64,000 nucleotides of DNA from Poa pratensis (taxonomy: Eukaryota; Streptophyta; Magnoliopsida; Poales; Poaceae), in contig CAMZMU010000059.1 in NCBI GenBank assembly GCA_947311845.1, positions 57,026,617-57,090,616 of the forward strand, given 5' to 3'. The translations under genes were made by a program, and so were the position numbers. The notes under the pieces were generated by a model. The model was not told the origin of the DNA and made no database searches. It was given only the letters and a program-made list of their open reading frames with translations. Positions 24,268 to 33,691 of the stretch are shown here, in pieces (the stretch's first letter is position 1; each line of letters starts with the position of its first letter).

Positions 24268-26725
24268 GTAAAACGATAACAACAAATAATTTCTGAGGAG
24301 ACATGCTTTTACACAATCTTGATCAATATATTGCAAGGCTCATGTCATGAATGAAGTGACTCAAAGCAATGGTCTATAGTTTGCTAACAGATAGATAAAG
24401 AGTAAACAATGAATCATATAAGCAAAAACTTTTCATGAATAGTACTTTCAAGACAAGCATCAAAAAGTTTTGCATAAGAGGTAACTCATAAAGCAATAGA
24501 TTCAAAGTAAAAGGCATTGAAGCAACACAAAGGATGATTAAGTTTCAGCATTTGCTTTCAACTTATAACATGTATATCTCATGGATAGTTGTCAACATAA
24601 AGCAATATAACAAGTGCAATAAGTAAACATGTAAGAATCAATGCACACAAAGTTGACACTAGCGTTTGCTTCTAAGATAGAAAGGAGTAGGTAAACTGAC
24701 TCAACATAAAGTAAAAGATAGGCCCTTCGCAGAGGGAAGCAGGGATTAAATCATGTGCTAGAGCTTTTTAAGTTTTCGAAAGCATATAGAGAGCACAAAA
24801 TAAGTATTTGAGAGGTGTTTGTTGTTGTCAACGAATGGTAGTGGGCACTCTAACCCCCTTGTCAACCAGACTTACCATGGAGGAGTGTCTATTTGCAAAT
24901 TAAGTTGCTTACTGATAAATCAGGGCAAAACATGTGAAGAGAATTATTAATGAAAGTTGTAATTAATTGGGGCTGGGCACCCCGTTGTCAGCTCTTTTTG
25001 CAAATTATTGGATAAGCGGATGTATATGCCACTAGTCCATTGGTTGAAAGTCTGTCAGAAGTAAATGACAATATTGAAAGATAAAACACCATATACTTCC
25101 TCATGAGCTATAAAACATTGACACGAATAAGGAGTAATAAAGTTTTGAATAGTTTAAAGGTAGCACATGAAATATTTACTTGGAATGGCAGGAAATACCA
25201 CATAGTAGGTAGGTATGGTGGACACAAATGGCATGGGTTTTGGCTCAAGTTTTGGATGCACGAGAAGCATTCCCTCTCAGTACAGAGTTTAGGCTAGCAA
25301 GGTTGTTTGAAGCAAACACAAGTATAAACCAGTACAGCAAGAATCACATAAAAACATATTGCAAGTATTATAAGACTCTACACTGTCTTCCTTGTTGCTC
25401 AAACATTTTACCAGAAAATGTCTAGACCTTAGAGAGAACAAATATGTATCCCAAGTCTCAACAAGCTCTACGGTAGTTCTCCACTACTAGGCTTTAACTA
25501 CATGATGCAAGAGCTTAAACATGATCTACTTGAGAGCTCAAAACAATTGCAAAGCATCAAATCGAAACAAGACAATGATCTACAAGAATGTATATGTCTT
25601 TACCAATACCAACTACTACACGTAGCATTTTCTTTCTTCCAAACAAACACCAATCAATTTATTTAAACATAGACTCTCCAAATGATAATATAATGCAGCA
25701 AGAGAGTATTTATAAACAAATGCTAACAGCTCGAAGAGATGCATGAAAAACAGGAGCTAAAAGCACTGCAGTAGCTAGTTAAGAATACTCAACAAATATA
25801 AGTGAAGAACATGAGTATTCACATGAAAAAGCGGAGCGTGTCTCTCCCACACAAGGATTGCTTGGATCCGAATTTATTCAAATAAAAACAAAAATAAAAA
25901 CACACAGACGCTCCAAGTAAAGCGCATAAGATGTGAAAGAATTAAAATATAGTTTCACTAGAGATGACCTGATAAGTTGTTGATGAAGAAGGGGATGCCT
26001 TGGGCATCCCCAAGCTTAGACGCTTGAGTCTCTCTGAATATGGTTGGGATGAACCACGGGGCATCCCTAAGCTTAGGCTTTTCACTCTTCTTGATCACAT
26101 AATATCACCCTTCTCGCTTGATCCTTGAAAACTTCCTTCACACCAAACTCAAGACAGTTCTCATTAGAGGGTTAGTGCATAATCAAAAATTCTCATATTA
26201 TGTAATGATACAATCAATCCCAAAGCTTCTGAACATTAGCTACAGCCACTAATGCTTTGTGGAGCAAAGAAATCCACACAAACACAGTAAAAGAGCGAAT
26301 GCAAAACAAAAGGCAGAATCTGTCAAAAACAGAACAGTCTGGAATGACGAATTTTTTTGAGGCACTTAAGTTGCTCAGATGGATCTGCCCTAAAATAATG
26401 AAAGTTGCGTACATATCTCAGGAATATGCGTGATTGTTTTCAGAATTTTTTGAATTTTCTACAGGAGATAAGCTCAAATCCGTGACAGCTAAAAATCTGT
26501 CACTGCGCAGAAATCCAAATCTAGCATCAACTTCCAACAAAAGGCTTTACTTGGCACAATAATGCAATAAAATAAAGATACAAAGGTGTTGCTACAGAAG
26601 TAACAAGCACATTGACTCAAAGCAAAAAGAAAAGCAAAAATAACAGAAAATAAAAACAATGGGTTGTCTCCCATAAGCGCTTTTCTTTAACGCCTTTTAG
26701 CTAGGCATAGTGATTTTTACGATGC
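24268..26725 (-). other. N2 3' non-coding region
   Basis: About 2.5 kb between the ORF stop and the polypurine tract. AT-rich, no supported gene. Collinear with the equivalent part of P1. Confidence 0.6.
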
Positions 26726-27763
26726 TCACATATAGATGAGAGTTGAAACATTAAAAAAAAAGAGCATCAAGAAAAATATATAAATATGTTTAAATCTAAC
26801 ACTCTTTCTATGCATAGGAGTCTTGTAAGAAAACAAGTAAATGAAGAACAAAGTGACTAGCATAGAAAGGCAAAACAAGTGTAACTTCAAAAATTTCAAC
26901 ATAGAGAGAGAAGACTTAATATTATTGTGATATATGAAATCGTGCCTCCCTCTCTCATAAGGACCAGTAGGTCTTAAAGTACCCAGCAAATAAAAGCAAA
27001 TTAAGAGAAAGCTCAAAACTTTCATCATAAAGAAAGGTAGTTTAGTAACATAAAGATTTCTATAACCATACTTTCCTCTCTCAAAATAATTTTCAGCGGC
27101 ATCATGAATAAACTCAACAATATAGCTATCACATAAAGCATTCTTATCATGATCCACATGCATAAAAGTATCATTACTCTCCACATAAGCATGAACATTA
27201 TCATTAGTAATAGTGAGAGTAAAAGTATCACATCCATCATTGTAATCATCATAAATAGGAGGCATAGAATAATCAAAATGATTTTTATCCTCAATAGTAG
27301 ATGGACTGAGAATATCATATTCTTCATTGTAAACATCATATATAGGAGGCTTATCATAATCAACATAAACTATATCCTCAATAGTAGGTGGACTGAAAAT
27401 ATCACAATGATTATAATCATCATATATTGGAGGCAAAATATCATGAAAGCAAATTTCCTCCTTAAAGCTTGGGGGACTAAAAATATCATATTCATCACAA
27501 CTAGCTTCCCCAAGCTTAGACTTTTCCATAGCATTGGCAATAATGGTGTTCAAAGAATTTATAGTAATACCATTGCTACCATCATGCAAACAAGCCTCCA
27601 TAGGTTTTTTAATTTTCTCCTCAAAAGCATCATGTCCTAATTCAATATAAAGTTCATAAAGATCTCTAATTTTTTGTTGTTTTCCATTAAGCCTAACTAG
27701 TGAAATAAAAACAAGAAACAAAAAGAAATAATTACAGAATCTAAAGGAGATACCTTTGAGCAC
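26726..27763 (-). CDS. N2 retroelement ORF of unknown function, with internal repeats and membrane-like C-terminus
   Basis: Open for 346 codons from the last upstream stop. The first ATG is at 27601, giving 291 aa. A good splice acceptor at 27697 and a donor at 27830 suggest it is read from a spliced leader RNA. Residues about 95-190 (numbered from 27763) hold degenerate 29-30 aa repeats built on IFSPPTIED and PPIYDDYN. Then comes DHDKNALCDSYIVEFIHDA, shared with P1. The C-terminus has two or three strongly hydrophobic segments (e.g. FCLSMLVTLFFIYLF), likely membrane spans. I do not recognise a domain. It sits where Athila-type elements may carry an envelope-like gene, but no envelope hallmark is visible. 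It is the only protein N2 could make. Confidence 0.65.
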   Translation of the reverse strand: MLKGISFRFCNYFFLFLVFISLVRLNGKQQKIRDLYELYIELGHDAFEEKIKKPMEACLHDGSNGITINSLNTIIANAMEKSKLGEASCDEYDIFSPPSFKEEICFHDILPPIYDDYNHCDIFSPPTIEDIVYVDYDKPPIYDVYNEEYDILSPSTIEDKNHFDYSMPPIYDDYNDGCDTFTLTITNDNVHAYVESNDTFMHVDHDKNALCDSYIVEFIHDAAENYFERGKYGYRNLYVTKLPFFMMKVLSFLLICFYLLGTLRPTGPYERGRHDFIYHNNIKSSLSMLKFLKLHLFCLSMLVTLFFIYLFSYKTPMHRKSVRFKHIYIFFLMLFFFNVSTLIYM

Positions 27764-27830
27764 TCACACACTAGCAACAGCACTAGAAAATAGCTTAGTA
27801 GCCAGAGGATGTGAATACCTTTTACCTTAC
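27697..27830 (-). other. Possible intron in the N2 leader
   Basis: Directly after the primer site the minus strand reads GGGGAG|GTAAGGT, a near-ideal donor (intron from 27830). A pyrimidine-rich stretch ends TATTTCACTAG| with the exon at 27696. Removal would bring the leader to the ORF. Inferred from consensus only. Confidence 0.4.
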
Positions 27831-27832
27831 CT

Positions 27833-27849
27833 CCCCGGCAACGGCGCCA
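27833..27849 (-). other. N2 primer binding site (tRNA-Asp type)
   Basis: The minus strand reads TGGCGCCGTTGCCGGGG, ten bases inside the 5' LTR end. Same primer class as N1 and N3, as expected if N3-like elements supply the proteins. Confidence 0.85.
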
Positions 27850-27859
27850 AAAAATAGCT

Positions 27860-28347
27860 TGATGTCTACGCACGATTCTATTCTTGTAGACAGTGTTGGG
27901 CCTCCAAGAGCAGAGGTTTGTAGAACAGCAGCAAGTTTCCCTTAAGTGAATCACCCAAGGTTTATCGAACTCAGGGAGGTAGAGGTCAAAGATAATCCTC
28001 TCAAGCAACCCTGCAATTAAGATACAAGAAGTCTCTTGTGGGCCCAGCCGCGCGAGCATGTGGTTTGGAGGCCGTGGGCCTCCCCTGGCTTGCCCTTCTG
28101 GCTCCGTGTGTCCCTCGGAAAAATAGGAGGTTTGGCTTTTGTTTCGATGAATTCCGAGAATATTGCCCGAATAGCTTTTCTGGAACCAAAAACAGCAGAA
28201 AACAGGAACTGGCACTGTGGCATCTTGTTAATAGGTTAGTCCCAGAAAATGTATAATAATGATATATAATGCATATAAAACATGTGACAATGATACATAA
28301 AACAAGCATGAAACATCAGAAATTATAGATACGTTGGAGACGTATCA
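27860..28347 (-). repeat. N2 5' LTR with 1.1-kb internal deletion
   Basis: Only 488 bp against about 1.59 kb for the 3' LTR. The two ends match the 3' LTR closely. The join lies at TGTG (28037-28040), a motif present at both edges of the missing segment (12321-12324 and 23929-23932), pointing to a microhomology-mediated deletion after insertion. Confidence 0.85.
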
Positions 28348-28352
28348 GTGCC

Positions 28353-28704
28353 CGAGGCTCCACTTAGTGGGTCCCACGCGGCCAGGTACTTGGGCCGCGT
28401 GGGCCCACCTAACTTGGGCCTCGTGGCTCTCCTCTCTTCGGTCTTCTTCCCACTGCCTTTCTCCCGATGAAAAACCAGCTGGGTATTTTCCCTTTTATTA
28501 TTTGAGTCCTGTAGCTCCTGAAACATTAAAAACAAGTAAAAAGGAGGTTTTCTGCCTCCCAGAAATTAAATACCAAAATAGGGACTTTGTAAGAAAGTCC
28601 CATAAATCATCTAAAACATGTAAAAATAATGATATAACAATGCAAATAACATTCTAATATGATACTAAAAGTTGTATAAATGATGATACAAAATGCACGT
28701 ATCA
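28353..28704 (-). repeat. N1 5' LTR, outer 352 bases
   Basis: Continuation of the LTR after the N2 insertion, preceded by the second GTGCC (28348-28352). Starts on the minus strand with TGATACGTGCATTTTG at 28704. Collinear with 58003-58358 of the solo LTR. Confidence 0.85.
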
Positions 28705-28829
28705 GCGATGTCATTTTTCAATTCAGCATTAGCGTAGTTTGTCATGAAGACAAACAGAAAGGAATTGCTGCTTTTTCTTAAGTGGGAAAAGTTCGAAAAC
28801 TTGGTGCTTTTCGCCGTTAGGCTCAAAAA

Positions 28830-28985
28830 AGAAAATATCGCGCTAAAGTTATGACGTTTTAGCGCGATTTAGCGTGGTATTTCGTAAATAGCGCCGTAGC
28901 GTGAAAAAGTGGTAAAATATAGCGTGGACCCTCCAGATATGCTTTAGCGCGCTATTAGCGCCGAAATAGCGCGCTATTTTTTTTC
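28830..28985. repeat. GCGCTATT-rich MITE-like segment
   Basis: Repeated short motifs TAGCGCGCTA, GCGCTAAA and TAGCGCG in both orientations, ending 'aaatagcgcgctatttttttt'. Resembles the dispersed non-autonomous DNA elements with this signature in cereals. Ends are not resolved and no target duplication was identified. Confidence 0.4.
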
Positions 28986-29039
28986 CATGGTTTAAATTAG
29001 AGGCAGGCCCACTGAACGATAAAGAACCAACATAATAAA

Positions 29040-29640
29040 CATCATGGGCCTGGCCCATCACCGTTAACGGGTCGGGCCAGCTCGTTATGTAAGGTGGGCC
29101 GACTCACGAAGACAGACAGGCCGGCCCATCGAGAATTGGCAGGCCGGCCCATGATAACTGGCAGGCCGGCCCACAACGACGGCCCAACTACGATAGTAGA
29201 GATATTTAACCGTAGCGGGCCGGCCGAATTAGTCGTAGAAGGCCGGCCCATTTATTCGTTGTGGGCCGGCCCATGCGACGTAGCAGGTCGGCCCAGCTAA
29301 TCATAGCGGACCAGCCCACTAAATTAATAGGCCGGCCCACGTAAGCTTACCAGGCCGGCCCACTTAAGTAGACGGGCCAGCCCATGAAGTTGATACAAAG
29401 CAGCCCATCGAGTTAGCGGGCCGGCCCACCTAATCTTAACCGGTCGTCCCATTAAGGTGATACAAAGCAGCCCACCTAGTTAGCGGGCCGGCCCATCTAA
29501 GCTGAACGGGCCGGCCCATTAAGGTGATACAAAGCAGCCCATCTAGTTAGCGGGCCAGCCCATCTAAGCTGAACGGGCCGGCCCGCCTAAGCTTAACGTG
29601 CCGGCCCATCTAAGCTTAACGGGTCGGCCCATCCTGTGGT
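29040..29640. repeat. GGCCGGCCCA tandem/subterminal repeat array
   Basis: About twenty copies of GGCCGGCCCA or one-base variants, spaced 20-35 bases. From about 29392 a higher-order 67-bp unit appears (GATACAAAGCAGCCCA at 29392, 29459 and 29526). It lies just inside a CACTA right end, so subterminal transposase-binding repeats are the likeliest role. TGGGCC is also a plant promoter motif. Confidence 0.75.
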
Positions 29641-29916
29641 ACCAGGCCTCGGGTGGGCCTGGAATCTACCATGGTTTGCACGTCGTGGCAGGAGAGATAA
29701 CACCGTTTGCCACGTGTCCGTTAGATTCTTTTACCAGGCAACCTGTTCGTGGTTGATGACGGAGCCATCTACCACGAAATCCCAAATCCGTGGTTAAAAA
29801 ATCGCCAACGCCGTATACGCCACGGACCCCTTTGGTGGCTAAAAACCTTTAGCCACAAAAAACGGCCTTTTTACCACGAAATTGCTCCGTGGTAGAAGGC
29901 TGAATTTCTTCTAGTG
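29640..29916 (+). mobile_element. Right end of a CACTA transposon
   Basis: Ends TTTCTTCTAGTG at 29905-29916, the reverse complement of the CACTAGAAGAAA terminus typical of CACTA (En/Spm) elements. Just inside are short CCACG...CGTGG hairpin units, also typical of CACTA subterminal regions. The left end is not found. N1 appears to have inserted into this element at 28704/28705, so the left part probably lies beyond the window. Confidence 0.65.
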
Positions 29917-30961
29917 GATGGTCGGCTCTACCACTATGTGTGTACAAAGCGAACCAAAGAGCTCATTGAACCGGTTCAACACATGGTGGGGCGTCGCATC
30001 ATGTTGTCAGAATTTAAAAAGCGAACCACAAACTTGGTGCTATTCAAAGACTTCAATATCAATGTAGCAGGCCCACATGGTAGGGAGGGAAAACGTTAAA
30101 TATAATATGAATTGCGTGCTGCATGTCCTCGGTATGGCCCCACACTACAGCCAAACCAACATAGTGCATGGTGGCAGAGACCGTGGGCCACGGGCGAGGA
30201 TGAGGATTGAGGAGAGCCGCCGCCGCCGCTCGGCCGCTTCGAGCAAGCGCGCTCGCACTAGTATAGCCCCAGAATGTTCTTTGCCAAAAGTTATGACAAG
30301 GCAACCACACGTTTGTAGTTCAAATTTTAGTTAGTTTGGAAATTCGGCCAACCTAGGGAAAAAACAAATACAGTGGACTCTCTGCTCAAGTTTTTATATT
30401 CTTTATCATTTTTCTTTCAGCGAATTCAAAATGGGGTCAAAATTCTCGGCATCGCCCCATGGTTTTGAATATATTTGAACTTTTTTCGTTCCTACCGCAT
30501 GTACTAGCACAACACCTTAGAATGGGTTTTCCCCAAAAAAAGATAAGGCAGCCACACACTTTTAGTTCAAATTTGAGTTACTTTTGGAACTTCGGTCGAA
30601 CCTCAGGGGGAAAAAGTCTAGCTACCGTGGTGTCGATCTCAAAATGGGGTCGAAATTTCTTTTCAAAACGGGGTCCCATTTGCATTCATACCAAGGTTGA
30701 TCCGCTGACTGGGATGGCCCACCCCTGAGCTCTTCATGGCGACCTGGCGAGGTTTTGGAACTTCCCTCTTCTCCGCGAAGCCTGAGCTAGGTACTGCAGA
30801 AAGGACGAGGAGAGAGGAGACTGCAATGCTGAGGGGAGTTGAAGACGTGCCATGTCAGAGCAAGGCTTTATCCCCGGGCACAAGGCGGCTGGGATTCGCA
30901 GACTATATGCTTACAAACTTTGTCAGTGACATGCGGACCCCAATTTCGAGGGTCCCGTACG
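29917..30961. other. Unassigned sequence between CACTA pieces
   Basis: No convincing gene. A degenerate pair of repeats (about 30290-30455 and 30538-30660) shares 'ttcaaat' / 'acttcggtcgaacct' / 'aaaatggggtcgaaa'-like blocks. A GC-rich stretch is at 30175-30260. A frame starting ATGGCGACCTGG at 30736 has no recognisable domain. Could be the 3' part of the next CACTA. Confidence 0.35.
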
Positions 30962-32985
30962 TCAGGGAATCCAGGTCTCCTCACTTTGGAACGAATGTAG
31001 AAGTAGTAGCTTTTTGTTGGGTGCATCCACGTGTGCTGCTCCGCACCTTTGTGTTCTCTTCATTGAATGCTGGAGTGTGTTCGACTTGTTGCTCCTAGTG
31101 GGCGGAGGTGGCGGAGGAGACGGCTGAGGAGTCGGCTGAGGCGGCGGCGGAGTCGGCTGAGGCAGCGGCGAAGATCGAGATGGACTCGTGTTGTCGTGGT
31201 CGTCCAAGTCGTTATCATGTGGACTTGGAGGCGATGGTAGCCTTGGCGCCGTCCGGCCTGGAATCACGATGTATTTCTTGGGCCATAGAATGAGTCCACC
31301 CTGGACATCTCCCAGTGTCCTCTCACCATCACCTCTAGGGATTGGAAGTTCGAATGATTCAAATCTGGGACTAGCGTGATCCACGCCGACACGAGCATAG
31401 CCATCTGGAATCTCATTGCCCAAATACAATGCCATCCGCCGCCTTCACGGTTAAGTTTCCTCTCATTAGTGCCTCATGTAGCTCACATTCTCAGTGATAT
31501 CATCCACGGGGTAGGTTATTTCCTTCGTTGCCTCCTCAGCACCAACCCCCGTGGAAGCCATGCTGCTTCTCAGTTGAGATGGACCACCTGTTGGAGCATC
31601 TTCCAGCTGCAGCTGATGAGTTGCCCCATGCTCGCGCATTTCATCTATTTGCTTCTGTTGGTGGCTCACGATACTTTCAAGTTTGCTCAACCGATCTGAT
31701 TCCTCCTGCTCCTTCCTCTTCTTTGCTCTTGCTCGGCTTCTATAAGAGTCACGGTACTCAGGAAACCCTTAATTCCATGGCACAACTCCACGGCCTCATG
31801 TTCGTCCTCCTTTTTCTCTATTACCGAGGGCCTTTGTCAGCTCGTCGTTCTCTCTGTCAGGAATAAACTTTCCCTCTCGAGCATCGGCGAGTGCATCAAG
31901 AATTTCCTGCCGGGGTATAGGAGTTTCTTTCTTTTCATCACCTATTAGATCCCATGTTGCCATGTCATACTCCGCCCCATGCGCAAGCATCCAATTTCTG
32001 ACCCTATGGGGCCACTTATGTGTAATTGGAGTGATCCCTTTTGCGCGCAACTCGGCCTCAACCCTATCCCACTTAGTCTTGGCACTTATGTAGCCACCTG
32101 CCCCCATCTTATGGTGATATTTCTTTTTCGCCGCGTTTTCCTTATTCTTTCTCGATCTTTCCTTAGCTCGGTCTGAATCCTTGTATTCCAGAAATGCCTT
32201 CCAGTGAGGCCGCTACCTCTCTAGTGTGCCAGTGAAATCTGGAGCTTTCTTTTTCACTTGCCAATCATTGTATAATCTGTTCTTGTAATTGTTGAATTGT
32301 TCAGCCATCTTCTTCAGAGCGAAATGCTTGACTTTTTTCGTCATGGCTTGTGTCCTTTCGGGAGTATCCAACACCGGTAGGGTGAGCTTTGCTATGAGGT
32401 TGTACCAAAGCGTTTCTTTAGTTCTGTCGCTGACCCAACTAGGTTTTTTGGCGCCCTCAAACTTTTTTGGCTCAATCCATTCCTCAATGCTGATCAGAAC
32501 ATTGTCCCTAACAACAACTCCGCATTGATGCACAAACTTAGATGCGTTCGCCTTGGGCTCCAACGGTTTGCCCTCTAGAGAGACGACCTCAATTGTGAGA
32601 TGCACATCATCGGGCATCCCTTTGGCATGGACTCGTTTAGTTTTGGCAGATTGGGCCGATGCGGAGGTCTAAAAATAAAAAAACACATGTGTTAATACAT
32701 ACATATAGTACTCATTATTGCATCCTGATCAACAGAGCCTTAACTAATACAAAAGAAATATAATGTCGAACACCTCGCCAGACTGCGGAGGTCCACGAAG
32801 TAGCGAGTCGTAATTGCACTCGATGCTCGTTTGCGCATCGTCTCTTTGTTCCTCCTCCATTCCCGGACCGGAATCGTTCAAAAATTCTGAGCCATCTTCT
32901 ATTCCACCGACTTCTGCTCCCTCACGGGTTCACGTATAATGTCGAACGCCTCATTTTCAAGGTGTCTGTTGTTGAAGTTCTCCAT
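30962..32985 (-). pseudogene. CACTA second gene (En/Spm-associated, Ptta-like), broken
   Basis: A likely start ATG at 32985 is followed by an acidic exon ending at a GAG|GT donor near 32772. A second exon follows an acceptor (TTTTTAG) near 32672. Its core runs from 32617, with WYNLIAKLTLPV, then KKYHHKMGAGGYISAK and GITPITHKWPHRVRNWMLAHG, typical of the plant En/Spm-associated protein. Breaks: frame problem in the first exon, TAG at 32213-32215, stop at about 31796 with a shift into 31690-31466 (a Gln/Glu-rich coiled-coil-like part), and another shift into 31435-30962. The last piece has the conserved LGDVQGGLILWPKKYI end and a Pro-rich tail. The product is thought to help the transposase bind element ends. 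Confidence 0.7.
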
Positions 32986-32999
32986 TGTGCTTAACTAAT

Positions 33000-33594
33000 A
33001 CAAAAGAAATAAAAAACAATGTTAGCATTAATTAGCAGAATACAAAAGTTATTCAAAAGAAATTTGCAAAAAGTATCACTAATACATTGCAAATTTAAAT
33101 CTCTAACCCTAAATTTGTAACCCTAAATTTAAATCTATACATAGCAAATTTACACTAAATTTCTAACCCTAAATTTCTAACACTAAAAAACCCTAAATAC
33201 ATAGCAAATTGTCTAAATTTGCTAACACATTGTTAAATTTGCTAAAATTTGCTAAATTGTCTAAATTACCTACAATTCAAACTTAGCGAAATTTACAATT
33301 AGCAAATTTAATTCTAAACCCTAACACTAGCTAACCCTAAATTTAAATTTCTAACCCTAAATTTAAATCTATACATAGCAAATTCACCTAAGTCTACTAA
33401 AATAATAAATTTCACCTAAGTAAAATTAACGTAAATAAAATTCACCTAATTGATTTAACCCAAATTCTAACCTAAACTACTAAATTCACCTAAATCTAAA
33501 CTAAAATTAACCTATCTAAATTCATCCAACTAATTCACCTAACTAAAATTGACTTAACTAAAATTAACATAACTAAAACTCACCTAATCGATCG
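33000..33594 (-). other. Low-complexity AT-rich spacer of the CACTA
   Basis: Degenerate repeats of CTAAATT, ACCCTAAATTT and CACCTAA. The AACCCTAAA pieces look telomere-like but are irregular and interspersed. No gene. Confidence 0.6.
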
Positions 33595-33691
33595 GTGGCG
33601 GCGGAGGGCGCCGACGGTGAGGAGGGCGCGGGCCGGTGGCGGGGTGTGGGCGCGGAGGATGGCGCGGGCCGGCGGCGGAGGAGGGCGCCGG
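33595..33691. repeat. GC-rich short tandem repeat
   Basis: Repeats around GGCGCGGGCCGG(T/C)GGCGG and GGAGGGCGCCG, ending where the LTR starts at 33692. Probably the leader of the CACTA gene. The five bases before the LTR are GCCGG. Confidence 0.45.

Larger units (their letters stand above)
12144..28347 (-). mobile_element. N2: non-autonomous Athila-type element, split by N3
   Basis: Minus-strand LTR element with perfect 5-bp target duplication GTGCC (12139-12143 and 28348-28352). The 3' LTR is 12144-13082 plus 23579-24230 (about 1.59 kb). The 5' LTR is only 488 bp (27860-28347) because of an internal deletion. The internal region of about 3.6 kb holds primer site, one ORF, non-coding sequence and polypurine tract; there is no gag, protease, reverse transcriptase or integrase. 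It must have used proteins from a partner. The LTR start resembles Sabrina/WHAM-type Triticeae elements as I remember them; a TREP search would settle the name. Confidence 0.85.
327..28704 (-). mobile_element. N1: old Athila-like Ty3-gypsy element, heavily nested
   Basis: Minus-strand element inferred from matching pieces: the 3' LTR start with polypurine tract at 327-488, a broken gag at about 9957-10887, a primer site at 10951-10968, and a 5' LTR at 10980-12143 continued at 28353-28704. The two halves of the 5' LTR sum to about 1.5 kb, the same as the uninterrupted content of the solo LTR at 54579-58358. The left end lies outside the window. Later insertions are P1, the block at 5116-9955, N2, and N3 inside N2. 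No pol remains between P1 and gag. Its 5' flank begins with GCGAT (28705-28709), the expected target duplication, which cannot be confirmed here. Confidence 0.75.

Noticed and set aside
26726..27763. Retroviral envelope gene
   Set aside because: Position and hydrophobic C-terminus are suggestive, but there is no signal peptide, cleavage site or recognisable fusion motif. Kept as unknown ORF.
29040..29640. CRISPR-like array
   Set aside because: Repeats are short and palindromic with higher-order periodicity and no unique spacers, in a plant transposon context.
33085..33590. Interstitial telomere repeat (AACCCTAAA)
   Set aside because: The motif is irregular, mixed with CTAAATT and CACCTAA variants and never in perfect tandem. 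It looks like a low-complexity spacer.
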